Assembly (NCBI GenBank): GCA_005406025.1
Contig: BGZK01000146.1
Coordinates: forward strand, 1-64,000
DNA length: 64,000 nt
Source of the DNA: Eumeta japonica
Lineage: Eukaryota > Arthropoda > Insecta > Lepidoptera > Psychidae
Direction of reading: 5' to 3'
Position 1 is the first letter of the stretch, and every line of letters begins with the position of its first letter. The position numbers were made by a program, and so were the translations under genes. A model generated the notes under the pieces. That model had not been told where the DNA came from, did no database searches, and was given only the letters and a program-made list of their open reading frames with translations. Positions 12,800 to 24,670 of the stretch are shown here, piece after piece.

Positions 12800-13080
12800 A
12801 GAGTTATTCACATTTTGAAGGTGTGTCGCATCGCGCCGCTTTGACTATGCCGTAACGAGTGGGTGGCGGTGGCGAAAAGTTAGTATTTCGCTGACAAGCG
12901 CTGCAGTGCTGTTGTCATTGTGGTGTCACTCTCGCTACAGCGTCGTTCTCGGAGTAAGGACAGCACAGAGGGAGCTATAAAATAGCAACGCGCTCCTTTC
13001 TACTTGCGCTGTGTAATGAGACAAAGAGGGATAGCAATATAATTGACGAGCACGTCCTGACTGAGGTTGTATGTACACTT
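12800..13080 (+). promoter_or_regulatory. TATA-bearing GC-moderate segment
   Basis: GCTATAAAATAGC at 12974-12986 follows a moderately GC-rich stretch, and two related AGAGGGA-type segments flank it (12967 and 13025). It could be a promoter or part of an unclassified repeat. No coding exon follows. Confidence 0.2.
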
Positions 13081-13867
13081 GTCCGTGTTTATAAAAAAAA
13101 GTCTAAATGATGTGCGTTACCAAAACTTTTACCGACATTTTTTGTTCTTTATTTTTACCATGGATATATAAAAAAAATCTGAATTTTTTTTTAGAATGTG
13201 TTTCTGTATCAATAAACAACGTAACATAAATATAAATAAGTGTTACACAAATTAAATGTTTGTCTGTTTGTTCGGGCTAATCGCCGAAAGCACGGAACAG
13301 ATTATGATCAAATTACTTTGCTTTGCTCCCATATGCTATTCGCCTAAGCATCAAAAGTAATAAAAAAATTGGTTGCCTGTAAAGTCGGTATACGGGCGAA
13401 AGTTTTACGTGACAACGACTTTGAGTGGTAAAATCATTTTAATGTGAATATTCATTCGTATAGTAGGAAGAAGGATGAAATAATAGTAACAATTTAAAAC
13501 ATTTATTTATACAAAGAATTATATTTAAAACATTAATTTATACAAAGAATCTCGCACTGAATTTCATATTAACAAAATTTTATTTTTACCTTTACACATA
13601 CATACGTATTTATATACAAATATACATACAATAACTTGCAATACATTTGCGTACAATGAAACAGCGTTTACTACAACTTAACTTGTTCCTATCTGAGTGA
13701 TTTTGTTGAGGATAGGGTGATGATAGGAGAAATATGAAATGAAAGGAAGTGTTTCTGCTGTAATGTGCCTAGAAAATGTCATTTTACAATTAACTGGCAA
13801 CGTGTAAACTTGTATGCAGGCGCCTAAGCGAAATAGAAGCGCAAGACATGAACCGGTGTGTATGCCT

Positions 13868-13911
13868 ATCTCTCTCACTCTCTCTCTCTCTCGCTCTGTC
13901 TCTCTCGCTCT
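13868..13911 (+). repeat. CT-rich microsatellite
   Basis: Imperfect (CT)n run within repeat copy A. Confidence 0.85.
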
Positions 13912-14042
13912 TAGGCGGGCTAACTGTGCTCGAGTGGAAGGGACGCGTGCCTTTCACTTTTTATGTCTGTTTCTCTCGCTCTTAGGCAGGCTAACCATGC
14001 CCGAGTGGAAGGGACGCGTGCCTCTCACTCGCTCTCATTGTG
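13901..14042 (+). repeat. 71-bp tandem duplication within repeat copy A
   Basis: TCTCTCGCTCTTAGGC begins at 13901 and again at 13972, and both units continue through GAGTGGAAGGGACGCGTGCC. There are few differences, so the duplication is recent. Confidence 0.8.
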
Positions 14043-14126
14043 AGCGCATAACGTGAGCGGAGCGTAACGCAGTTTCTTGAAGTGTCACCCGGCAAACCAA
14101 TTTATAAGACGTTGTCACGTCAAAAA

Positions 14127-15356
14127 GAATTCTTTCTTCTCGTTGGATAGCACGTTTAAAAATATTGCCGGTCCTCGAAAACCATTTTCCGTTTCAGGGC
14201 TCTATTTGCGAAATGTTAAGCATAAAAGTGCTAATTTTTGTAAGAGTCAAGTATCCCCCTCCCTCCGTCAGCTAAATTGCATATGACGAAGTTAAAAAGA
14301 AAATTATTACAGCTAAATAGGCTTTACAAGTTAATGAGTGACTGTCGACTAATTTATAAAATGGACTTGATGAAGTAAAAAACTTATTTCGTGCAAATAG
14401 CATTGAAAATTACTTAGGGGATATTATTAGCCATTGAACCTTGAACAATTTGCTTAATATGTTCATAGTATCAAACAAGAAGCCCTCTTCTTAATTCGTA
14501 TATTATAACGAATAACTGTGCGGAACCATAAACTGCGCATGGTCCGATACGCATTTGGCCAGATTTTTGCTAATTTTTTTGTTAAACACTTAGCACTCCT
14601 ATGCTATTTTTTAATATTGAAATAATTATTATCTACAACAAAAAACAGTCAATACAATTTATGAAATGAATAATAACAATGAAATTAATTAAAACGTTTA
14701 AAAATAATTAAATAAATAATGTAACCACATACCAAAACAAAGTCCAAGAGGTCAACTTGACGTTTCAAATGTGGTAATGCTGATTTTCGAGTAAAAAACA
14801 TACCATATTTGTCTTTTTTTTGTCGATATACTTGTGCAGGTGATAAAAAGAAACACGTGTATGGACGAAAGTTTTGAAAATTTTATCTTTAAATGCTATT
14901 TTTCGTCTAAGGCAGCGTTACTGTCTGACGGGTGGTACCCGTTGCTGCTACCGCACTGGGCGGTGTCGCGGGACGCACGCGTGACGCGTCAACACGTCAG
15001 AACTTTTCTTTGCAGAGCATACGAACGGTGATGCTAGACTTGCGCATAGTTACTCATATACCTAGAAATTAGTAAAATGAGATAAAACTTACTGAATTCG
15101 TCTAGTGTTTCTCTCCTAATTAACAATTAGTAGTAAATAAGTAATAGAAATTCAGTTTTATAAATAGCATCAAGAAAGTTTTAAAATAATAAAGCAAACA
15201 TGACAATATATAAGTACTCCACACTAGGTGGACTGACAAGGTTCGCTTGCTATGCTCAGAATAGTTACTTCGTTGAAATCTAGAGAGGGGTAGCCAGAGG
15301 CTTAAGTTCAACAATGATGGTTCAGTGATAGAAGCGAACGAAGGTTTGTTCCTTCA
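14127..15356. other. Intergenic DNA
   Basis: AT-rich, with a short GC-rich patch at 14925-15000 (ACGGGT/ACCCGT inverted repeat, GACGCACGCGTGACGCGTC). No gene seen. Confidence 0.45.
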
Positions 15357-15390
15357 TTATCGGTATAGAGTATTAACTCTATACCGATAA
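15357..15390. repeat. Perfect 15-bp hairpin
   Basis: TTATCGGTATAGAGT, loop ATTA, exact complement ACTCTATACCGATAA. Confidence 0.85.
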
Positions 15391-16432
15391 CGGATCTGAT
15401 AACAGGTCTAAAAGAATATTCGTTCCTAACTATAAATGTGAAAATGAATCAGTTTACGGTTCATGAGTCACAACCACGTCAATGTTTTGCTTAGTTCATT
15501 GTTTCCGATTCGGCAGAGGCTCGGTACGTTCCCGTATCAGCAGTGATTTGCATCTAATTTAAAGTTGCAAAGTTGGCGCCGAGTCAGATCCTAGCGAGCG
15601 CCGGCCGAAAACAGAACTAATGCCCCGAGTGCGGGGATGCATGAAACACGACACGACGCCCCCCCGGCCCCCGGCCGAACAAACTGTCGCTGAGGTTTTA
15701 TTAAAATTCTCGCGTTTACGGCCGTGTAAAAAAGTTATTAAGATTTTTTTTTGTATTTATATCCAAACAAAAAGTTGTATCGTTACGCGAATATTCTATT
15801 ACTGATTTTTTTTATGTCTCTACATCGGTATTTATTCGAAGCGCAGAAGTTATTAGAAATGAAGTTTCGACAATAATGCCCGAATAAACACGACGCAAAA
15901 CGTTCCGCGTGAACTTTGTACAACTTCGCGACAAATACATCGGGGCGCGTCCGCACGCGAAGGAATCGGCCGCGAGCCCCGTCGGCGTGTGCGTGCGCCG
16001 ACCTTTCATCGCTGCGGATCAGTAGCGCTTAAGCGTTCAGAGGAAATGGAGGATTTTGGAGTTTTAATTAAAACGGAAATGTAAGCTCGTCGATCGCGAC
16101 GTGCGATCTGAAAGAAGCGAAAAAGGTGCCCGCCGGCCTCACGTGTGGAGGGTTTTTTGCACGAAATGAAATGCTGTGCCTGCCGTATTTACGAATAATT
16201 TTAATACGCTGTTGTAGATTTTCTTCAAAGAAAGATGTTTTAAACGATATAAAGGTTTTAGATGCCGTATTGACTGATTTATAGGTCGATTTCTGCAATT
16301 ATTAAGGTTTTATAAACTTTAAATATGTTATCTATTGTTTATAAAATACTATTGCTTCGTTTTCGGATCGAAAACTTTCATTGAAAAACTATCTCTTGGA
16401 TCAATGCTGTTCACATATAAATTTTTTGCGGC
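15391..16432. other. GC-rich islands left of the hAT element
   Basis: CpG-rich patches at 15560-15680 and 15890-16010, with AT-rich DNA between and after. No exon borders with a sensible frame. Confidence 0.35.
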
Positions 16433-16456
16433 TTTCGAGACAGTGGCGTAACTATA
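16433..16456 (+). repeat. hAT left target duplication and terminal inverted repeat
   Basis: TTTCGAGA (16433-16440) is directly followed by CAGTGGCGTAACTATA. Both match the right border exactly. Confidence 0.93.
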
Positions 16457-19346
16457 CCATCTGTGGCCCGTGGCAAATTCTTTGGGCGGGGCCCTATCAT
16501 TAAAAATCGTCACGTTGTACTTGACGAACTTGAGTACCTACTTAGTTTAATTTTAATAAACCACTCATGTAGTTACCCAACTAATTAAATTTTATTTTCA
16601 AGAGCATAGGTTTATACATTAACAATGAAATAACAATTTAATTTCAATAAGATATTTATTAAGAAAAATCTTTTCTCCGAGCTTTTGTTCCGCAAAAGTA
16701 TCTATGACATCATCAAAGTTTAAAGATCGGGCCATAGAATTTTCAATAGATAGAATAGCCAAGTTACGTAATCTGTCTTGTCCCATAAAGTTTCTTAAAT
16801 AAGTTTTATTTATTTTAGTTTTGAAAATCATCGTTCAGCACTAGCTGTAGTCACAGGAATCGTAACAAATAACATTAATGCAGTGCATACTTCAGGAAAG
16901 CTGCAGGACATAAAATGATTCTTTATTATTAATAAATCAACAAGGTCTCTAATACACGAAGATTTTTCTAATTCGTCTCTGAAAGTGGACCGAAAACTGA
17001 GAATTTCCCTGGCAAATGATTCAGATATGTCTTTTTTATATATATCAACAAATTCTAGAGCTTTTTATAATAGATCAGTGCCATCTAAAATTTGAAAAGT
17101 CGAAGGTTGCAAAACACTGAAATTGGAAACAATTTCATTCATCGGCAGGAAACGCGATTTCAGTTGATTAATAATGATGTCCAATACTTGATAAAATATG
17201 TTCACTTTGAACAAACTTTCGTAAGCGCTTTTCGGACGACTTCAACAAACCGAACTTTTAAAGCATAAACAGCATCATAACGTCCAGCCCGTCTAGTAGG
17301 GTTTAATGTTTTTAATGTTATTGAAGTTGAAGACTCCGTTTCTTTATTAGATATAAAACTTGATAGTATATTCCATCTTTTGATACTATGTCCAAAAAAA
17401 TTATAAATTTGTTGAACTGTATCAAAAAATTTTGCATATCGCTAACCTCCTTACTGCATCATTAAGTACTAGATTTAAATTATGAGCAGCGCAGTGAACA
17501 CATACGGCATTTGGCTCGATATCTTTAATGAGTTTTTGAACTCCACCTGTCCCTTCCATTGTATTAGCACCATCATATCCTTGTCCTCGACACTTATTTA
17601 GAGGAATATTTTGTCATTTATGGATTTAATAATTTGCTTGGACATTGCTAAAGCAGTTTGATCCTTAGCTTCATGAAATCCTAAAATGACTCATTAATGA
17701 CGAGTGCCTTTGGGATTCCATTATCATCTTTCTCGATCATACAATAACGGTAAAGTTCACACATTTGATCAATTTTTGAAATATCTTGAGTTGTATCGAA
17801 TATGATAGAGTAAAATGGTGCGGCATTTATTTCATTTATGAGTGCATTTTCTATTTTAGAACCAGAACAGAAATTAGCTCATTTTGTATTTTTGGACTTA
17901 AATATTTTATCTAGCTTTTGGTTTGCTTAGCAATTCTTGTAAAATCGGGTCGTATTTTCTTAATAACTCAATAATACTCAAAAAGTTTCCTAGGGAGCTC
18001 GGATCATTGCTATCTGCCTTTTCTCTGTGGCCACGGAAGGCTAAATTACACGTTGAAAGTATCAGAGTAACTTCAAGTAGTCTAGAAAGTACTTGGCGCC
18101 AGAAAGATTTTTCTTTTTTGTAGCCGCCACTGTTGATAAGACAAGAATCCAGATGAATTTTCGACGTCTCGTGTCTTTCTATGGCGTCTACAATATGTTT
18201 CCAGTCGTCATAGCCCTCCATCCAAACATTTTGTATTTTTTTAGATGCCGGATTTGCGAATAACCAACACGGTTCACAATACGCCTTCTGAAGTATTAAA
18301 AAATATGATAGCCATGTACGTTCAAGTTTCACGCTCATACTTGGAAACAATATAGTAATGTTTTTCTAGAAAAGATCTATTGTCACTATCTTTTAAGAAA
18401 GGGCCCTTAGGTTTACAATGTCCGTTTTCGATCACGAACCGTTTTAATTGATCAGTTAGCTCTTTAAAATTACCCTTATCAGTAACATATGGTGAAGATG
18501 CAATATTGTTCACACTAAAATATGGTTCACTTTGATTTTGCTAGTTCCTTGTTGTGGTTGTTCTGGATCTGGATAGACACTGGTGTCGGGTGCTGCATCT
18601 GCTAATTCTGGTATACTTTTAGTAAAGTCCAATTCTTCACTTTTGGAGCACTGTCCACTCGCATTTTACTAATAAAATCATCATATTTCAAGTACCGGCT
18701 AATTTTAGGTAACTTTTTATTTTTTCTTCAGTCTCCCTCTTTCTCTTTCGTTTTTCACTCCCACTTAGATATTTTCTAGAACTAGACATTTTAATATGTA
18801 ACTTTCACAATTACTTCGCTTTAATAAAGCAGCAACTACGAAAAAGATTCAAACAAAGAATGCGCAGTAGAGCCCTCCATATGTAAAATAGCAAATCCGG
18901 GATTCCCCTAACATAGTCTTGCTAGCTCGCTCTAACGCCAACGCCACGAAAAAAGTACTTTCTTGGTTAACAAAATGAGGGCAATTCCCCGACCGTCAAT
19001 ACTCACCCGTGCTACCAACGTACCGCGACAAAAAATGGAGTAAACAATAGATGCGTTTTAAAATTGATTAACATCTTATTGTATAGGATGTGATGTGTTG
19101 AAATCTTAATGCTTAGTTTGAATTTGTATTATGGTATATAGCTGTTTCACTTAAATATATGTTTTTAAGTAAAATAAAATTATATAATATAAATAAATAA
19201 AAAAAAATAATAAAACAAGTACCTACCTACTTAGATACAAAGTTAAAAAAAATATTTCTGAGCTCGCGGCCTCTTGGGCCGGGGCCCTCTTGGGTCGGGG
19301 GCCCGTGGCATTTTGCCAGCCCTGCCGCCCTATAGTTACGCCACTG
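16441..19346 (-). mobile_element. hAT-superfamily DNA transposon, complete ends, decayed transposase
   Basis: The element is 2906 bp. Its ends are perfect 16-bp inverted repeats, CAGTGGCGTAACTATA at 16441-16456 and its complement at 19331-19346. It is flanked by a perfect 8-bp direct duplication TTTCGAGA (16433-16440 and 19347-19354). CA...TG ends plus an 8-bp duplication define the hAT superfamily. GC-rich GGGCCC-type blocks sit just inside both ends. The minus-strand transposase belongs to the zinc finger MYM-type/DUF4371 branch and is broken by frameshifts. The intact ends and duplication against a disrupted gene mean it inserted and then decayed in place, or was copied as an already defective element by another source of transposase. 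Confidence 0.93.
16619..18789 (-). pseudogene. ZMYM1/DUF4371-like hAT transposase, frameshifted
   Basis: The minus-strand reading begins MSSSRKYLSGSEKRKRKRE (ATG at 18789), a lysine/arginine-rich start typical of this branch. It passes through a segment with SFLEKHYYIVSKYERET (18322-18513), then a TTF/BED-like zinc finger region with WLSYFLILQKAYCEPCWLFA and a downstream His-containing stretch (17907-18350). Next comes the RNase H-like catalytic region with YSIIFDTTQDISKIDQMCEL (about 17.75-17.84 kb). The C-terminus is a dimerisation-type tail containing QDRLRNLAILSIEN and ARSLNFDDVIDTFA (16619-16831). Stops and frameshifts separate these pieces near 18.69, 18.53 and 18.33 kb and between 17.9 and 16.8 kb. 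The aspartate of FDTT is kept; the other catalytic acids cannot be verified across the breaks. Apparent plus-strand frames here are shadows. Confidence 0.87.
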
Positions 19347-19354
19347 TTTCGAGA
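19331..19354 (+). repeat. hAT right terminal inverted repeat and target duplication
   Basis: TATAGTTACGCCACTG (19331-19346) is the exact complement of the left terminus and is followed by TTTCGAGA (19347-19354). Confidence 0.93.
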
Positions 19355-20870
19355 TAAGTATTGGTGAACTTTGTTTGTTATGTATGAATTAATTTTTTTG
19401 CCACCTCTGAAAACAGAACCGTCTTTAACAGACAAATTATTTAATAACTGACTTACAAGGATTTTCCTATTTTTTTGAAATACATAGTTCTATAAAAGCG
19501 CTTAAATTTGTAAAATTACATGTGGTTCTTTTCTATAGAACTAGAAAATTATCTGCTTAATATATTTCTTGTAAAATAGTTGTTTTACTGCATTGGGATT
19601 CGGCGATTGAAACAAAAAAAAAGGAAACAAAAAAACAATTATGTAACTTTTCACGTAACTTGAAACTACCACAAAAACACACCGTGATGCCACTATAACA
19701 CTTTTCATTGCACTTAACTTGTAACTTAGTAGTCGTTAATAAATTTGGATTTTTCATATTTTCAGTTCGTTATTACAGAATTTGAATAATTAAAAATTAT
19801 CATCTTCAATTATAAACAGACTGACAATGTCGTACATACATTAAGTGAACCAATGAAAATCCTGAGCTACCCATTCTATTACTTAGTAGCAAGAGATTAC
19901 TTCGGTATAATTTATTTATGTTTATGCGATTACCCGAAAATATTATTTAATAAAATTACGGTTCTGTGTAACTCTTTTGTGAAATGTAAATATTCATGCG
20001 CCGTTTCAGAGTTAGCACTACATTCAAATTTTAAAACGGCTAACTTCACGTGCGAGTACAAGAGGTCGTCTGCTCAGCTCCTGCGGCGCCGCCCGAGGCG
20101 ATGATGCGCTAACGCCGGCGCTAAGACGCGCCAATTAACAGCTGGATTATAAAGAGCACTCCAGACCGAGCCGTTTATCCGCGTGAATCGCGCATAAAAA
20201 CTAGACGCCCTAATGCGAACAGCTGCAGAAAGGATGATTTTTAGGATTGCTTATGCTTATATGAATTTCACAGTTTTTCTTCCTCTCGAAATGTATTTGT
20301 TGAAATCGATATCACGGCGCCTCTTTATGGCGACTTAAATGTTTGAATTTTTATAGTAATATCGTTACGATTTTCGTTTTAAAAGCAATAAGTCTTCTTC
20401 TATTAAAATAGAAAAAAAAAACGATGCGGTATTTTTGTGATTTATTTGTCATGAGAATCTAATATTCGGTACTCAGACATCATAAAGGACTCCAGGTCAT
20501 TGTAAAACGCCAACAATATCGCTGAAAAAATATTTAAAATAACGACTAAAATAGATTTAAAAAAGTACTGAACCATAGTAATCTATTCCGCTATCACTAC
20601 AAACCTAGTACCAGATAGGTGATGTCTCCTCAGATATTAAACGCACCGGTCACGACGCGGTGCCCCGTCGAACGAGTTTCATGGTTTATTCGCGGCGCCC
20701 GCCCCCGCGCGCGCCCGCGGTCGGCGTCACGGTATCGTAACACACGACCGCCGGTCCGTAATGCGTTCGCTTACTTTCCCGCCTGTGGATTTCGCGCACG
20801 CGTTACATCCTCACGCGATCCGAATAACTTCGTGAAAACTTTGACCGTGTAATGCGAAAATTCGCTTTGT
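19355..20870. other. AT-rich DNA with GC-rich islands at 20.04-20.24 and 20.64-20.85 kb
   Basis: The islands are CpG-rich (GCGGCGCCGCCC; CCCGCGCGCGCCCGCGG). Their open frames are low-complexity Arg/Pro/Ala and not convincing protein. Candidate regulatory islands. Confidence 0.35.
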
Positions 20871-23735
20871 TCCATTATTCCGCAGCGTGTTCGTGAAGGA
20901 GCTTCGACGAGATCAAAGCATTCGACGGATTGCCTCAAGACTGTCTCGATGCCTTCTAATTCGGAGGCTAGAGTCGATGAATTCGTAAATTGATAGGCCC
21001 AAAAATTAATTCCGATGAGGATTTGAAGTTAAAGTGCCATGTTCAAGTTTTTTTTTAAGCTCAAACAAGTTTAGATACTATTTTTTTTTGTCAACTTCAC
21101 AACCATATTTCGTAATAATTTGAGCAGTCATAGAAGTAAATAATCTACATAATTCTTGTAAAATGTAAGCAAAATAAATAATTTATTCGATTGAATTGAT
21201 GAAGAAATACCCAAAATATCACGCCTCCTAAATACGCATCAATTGGTAGACCAGAGAATTAATTGTTAGTATTCTACTAGAGTGGACAATACAGATATAA
21301 TCATTGCCACAACTTGTTACCTCTGAATGATAGTAATAGATAAATAAGTGTATAGAAATTTTACCAATGTCCGCTCTATTATTTATGTATGATAAATTTA
21401 TTTACGCCATAAAGCGAGTTTGCTGGTCTCTTTGCTGGTTGATTTATCGTAAAGTTTACGATTAATCAAAGCAAAGAAAAATCAAACGCGAGCATCTCGA
21501 ACGAATGAAGAACAGTACTCTCTCGAACAGCAAGCAATTATTCTGTAAGTCTAAGCTTGTCTGTTTTATATAGGTCTAGCTACATTGAATAAATTATAAA
21601 AAAAAAAGGTATTGAAACGCGGGCTAGTTATTAGTTAGTGATATAACATAATAGAAATTTAACAATTGAATATTGCTTTATTAAATGAAAATACCGAATT
21701 AAATTTCCTCAGAATTGTGATTTAGTTTCACTGTACACTCGTCCTTTTTGAAAATGTAATAAATAATTTGATTGTAGTCGAATAATTTTACAGAGCGCCT
21801 CATTTTGGTGGTACAACAACGCGGTTAGGTCTGAGCTTGTAACGTGATCAGATTACGTCGCATGTTAATAATGAAGAGTGGACTTTGTTTTTAATATACT
21901 TAGCCAGCACAGTGACCCGCGGCCTCGCAACCTGGCTAAAGCCCCGCTGGTCGTGGGTAGAGCTGGTATTATTTTTATTATACAATCTGGCTTTTTTTAA
22001 ATTTATTTTTTTATCATGTAACAAGGTACTTGTGTTCATTTAATAGACGTATTGCCACGCGTGAGTAATTGTGTATCAGTACACGGTTTAGATAATACAA
22101 ATAGAATATCAGTCGTATATTCCATCGGATTTTTGGTTTTTATTTTTCGATGGAAGAAATATTCCTAATATCGACGTAAAATATACCTTATTAATACAAA
22201 ATATAGTTATATAAAAGCTATGATGCTTTTCGTCCCATGTTTATCTTTTTTTATCGATTCCTGGGAGTCGATTAAATATCTCATTTGGCATACGCTCTCC
22301 TACATTTCCATCCTTATTATGAAATATCAGTCTCGCATCTTTCCTTTCTTTTACCGTCAAGTCCATTGTAACTGTTCTATCTTCATTCTATCTCGATCAA
22401 CTGTAATGCTGGAATTTGAATAACATGTTAGTTTCTGAGAAAAATGCATTCAAAGCCGATCGCCCAGACGTACAGACAACACGCAATGACTCACAAACTA
22501 CTAATGACATAAAATTACAAGTGTTCCGTTTGTACAAGCCTTTATTTGACTGCACCTTATGGTATGCTTCGGTCAAAATTTGAAACTCAATTTTGTACCA
22601 GTTCCAATTGAACGATCGAGCTGAAGTCTTACGCTCGTGCACGCTCAGTGCTGGTAACAATACAATTAATTCAGGAATGTAATTTTTTCTACTAGATGTA
22701 TTACGTACTTGTTTTTATTTACAATTCCGCTTGATATGGATGTTAAATTCAAGGGTTTGTATAGCAATATACGTGATGTCATTCTAAATTAAATATGGTG
22801 AGATGCAACAAGATGGTAGACGAAATTTCGTCACTATCTTCTTACCAAGGGTATCAAATGATTAATTTTAATAATAACTGAATTTAAAAGCTTATTTTTT
22901 TTTTATTATTACTTGTTTAATATTTAAACGCAGCAAATTTGAAACGTATTATTTGGATGAAGAATTAGTCTATATTAAATTATATCAAGCGTTAATATTT
23001 GTGAATAAGGACTGAAATAATGTGTTTTAAAATAAAAATTCTTACTATGTCATCTCCTGTTTGCCCTTTTTACTAGTCTCCGGACAAGATTAAGAACACA
23101 AACTTTCCTCGACACCATCTAACTTTAGTCTTTCACTTTATTAAAACAAAAAGGAGAGACCGCGGGGCATCTTATTTACTTTATGGCATTAATCTCGTCT
23201 TGGCATATTATTATGTGTCGGCCCTTACCCGTTCATTATGAAGTACTTCGAGTTATAAACAATGTTGATTACACGCCTGACGAACTTGCGCAGGAGGCGG
23301 GTCAAGCGTCTCCGTGCGTCTGTTCGCCGACTGGACGTGGGTGCTGCAAGTGTAATTAATACTTGCCTACCAAATTAAATTCATTTTCATGTTACACTAC
23401 GGATTGGTGTTTAATTAAATATACGTATAACTGTCTCTAAATTATTCCCGAGCTGATAAACGGATTTGTAGTTCCATTTAAATCTATTTCTGTTAAATGC
23501 GGCATACGTGAGGCTCATTATGAGTTTCTTGAATTGGCCACTTACATAAACAATGTTTAAGACGTGATTACTACATTTAAAAAATGGAACTCTTTTGCTG
23601 CAAAATACAGTTTATTTCATCTAACTACCAATTGATTTCATGTTTCAATTATATATTAAATGCGTCATATTGAAAACTGCGTGTGTTCTATGGCTGACAT
23701 GAAAATTTTCGTAGTATAATTTTCTACAATTTTAA
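20871..23735. other. AT-rich intergenic DNA
   Basis: It holds the hairpin at 21430. A segment at 22.43-22.66 kb could be a repeat fragment, but I cannot assign it. No gene. Confidence 0.45.
21430..21477. repeat. Near-perfect palindrome
   Basis: TGATTTATCGTAAA faces TTTACGATTAATCA across one base, and the pairing continues outward through TTTGCTGG against CAAAGCAAAG. Confidence 0.65.
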
Positions 23736-23741
23736 GTGTAA

Positions 23742-24038
23742 TTTCGTGATGGTCGCCCGTTTACCGCAGTGGACAATAAAAATATCGATGCTATACGCCG
23801 TATGATCGAAACAGACAAGCACGTGCCTTACCATGAGATTCGGGCATCCTTAGGCATAGGCATGACTCAAATACAATCAATCCTGCACAAGCATTGGGGT
23901 ACGAAAAAGCTGTGCTCTCGGTGGATCCCATGCAATTTGACCGAGTCTCAAAAAACGGATCGCGGCACTTGGTGCAATGCCAGATTCAAGGCAGGAGCGT
24001 CAAATTTGGAGTGGGATTTTTACAATTTTTTATCGTAA
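23742..24038 (+). pseudogene. Mariner transposase N-terminal fragment
   Basis: An open stretch from 23742 reads FRDGRPFTAVDNKNIDAIRR and later ASLGIGMTQIQSILHKH, LCSRWIPCNLTESQKT and ASNLEW before a stop at 24036. This is the helix-turn-helix DNA-binding half of a mariner transposase (SETMAR-like), including the linker before the catalytic domain. The first catalytic aspartate block (expected GDETW) is missing because the frame is lost just after ASNLEW. A stop (TAA, 23739) truncates the N-terminus. No mariner terminal repeats are visible, so it is a dead piece. It resembles the mariner lineage common in silkworm and other moths. Confidence 0.85.
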
Positions 24039-24095
24039 AGGAGTCAACTTGACTTGTAGCAGTACGGAGGTAACTACCTTAAAACTTCGATCTCT

Positions 24096-24126
24096 GAAAT
24101 TGCAAATACGTAGGATTTGCAATTTC
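24096..24126. repeat. Perfect 12-bp hairpin next to the mariner fragment
   Basis: GAAATTGCAAAT, loop ACGTAGG, ATTTGCAATTTC. Direct units of ACGTAGGAT follow (24132-24151). Confidence 0.8.
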
Positions 24127-24670
24127 ATTCCTACGTAGGATACGTAGGATAGAAATTACAATAATTATACTTCACCATTAGTACTTCTTGTAGTGCGATT
24201 AAATTTTACTTTATGCATTTGGTGAATGGAATGAATTTGGTATTAACTAATAAAAAATATATTCACTGACATAAAAGCATTCGGAGCCTACTGTCAATGC
24301 TCAATCAGCACAAATGTAGAATCAGACACAATCGCACACAATCCTGAATATTTATTATTCGTGATTCACCTTTTATTAAAACAAATTCAGTTCGATAAAT
24401 CGATTATCCTGCGCTGTGTGTCGCCATCACTTATTTCATTTCATAACATGAAAGTAATCATATCTCTTTATTATTTTCCGATGGAAGACGTATTTGTTGC
24501 ACGAATGACTATTTTATTTTTTTTGTGTGGCTGTACACTTTTCGAACATCGGTATCAGAATCAATTATATCCTATAATCCCTCTTAAAAGTATGGTAATG
24601 GAATGTATGTTTGTCTTTCAATCACGTTTCCACGGGGAACGTAGCGTAACTCCGTTCCGTGTATATTTAT

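Larger units (their letters stand above)
13369..14126 (+). repeat. Dispersed repeat, copy A (long form)
   Basis: It starts near TTGGTTGCCTGTAAAGTCGG and ends TTGTCACGTCAAAAA. The first 280 bp (13369-13650) match, inverted and nearly base for base, 47954-48236. The last 60 bp (14066-14126) match 47768-47830. Subterminal arms ACGTGACAACG (13410) and CGTTGTCACGT (14110-14120) are inverted copies of each other, which suggests a DNA transposon. The interior carries a tandem pair of about 30 bp (TTTAAAACATT...ACAAAGAAT at 13494-13550), a CT microsatellite and a 71-bp tandem duplication. It has no coding capacity and the class is unknown to me. Confidence 0.75.

Noticed and set aside
17923..18123. 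66-codon open frame on + inside the hAT element
   Set aside because: Shadow of the transposase on the opposite strand.
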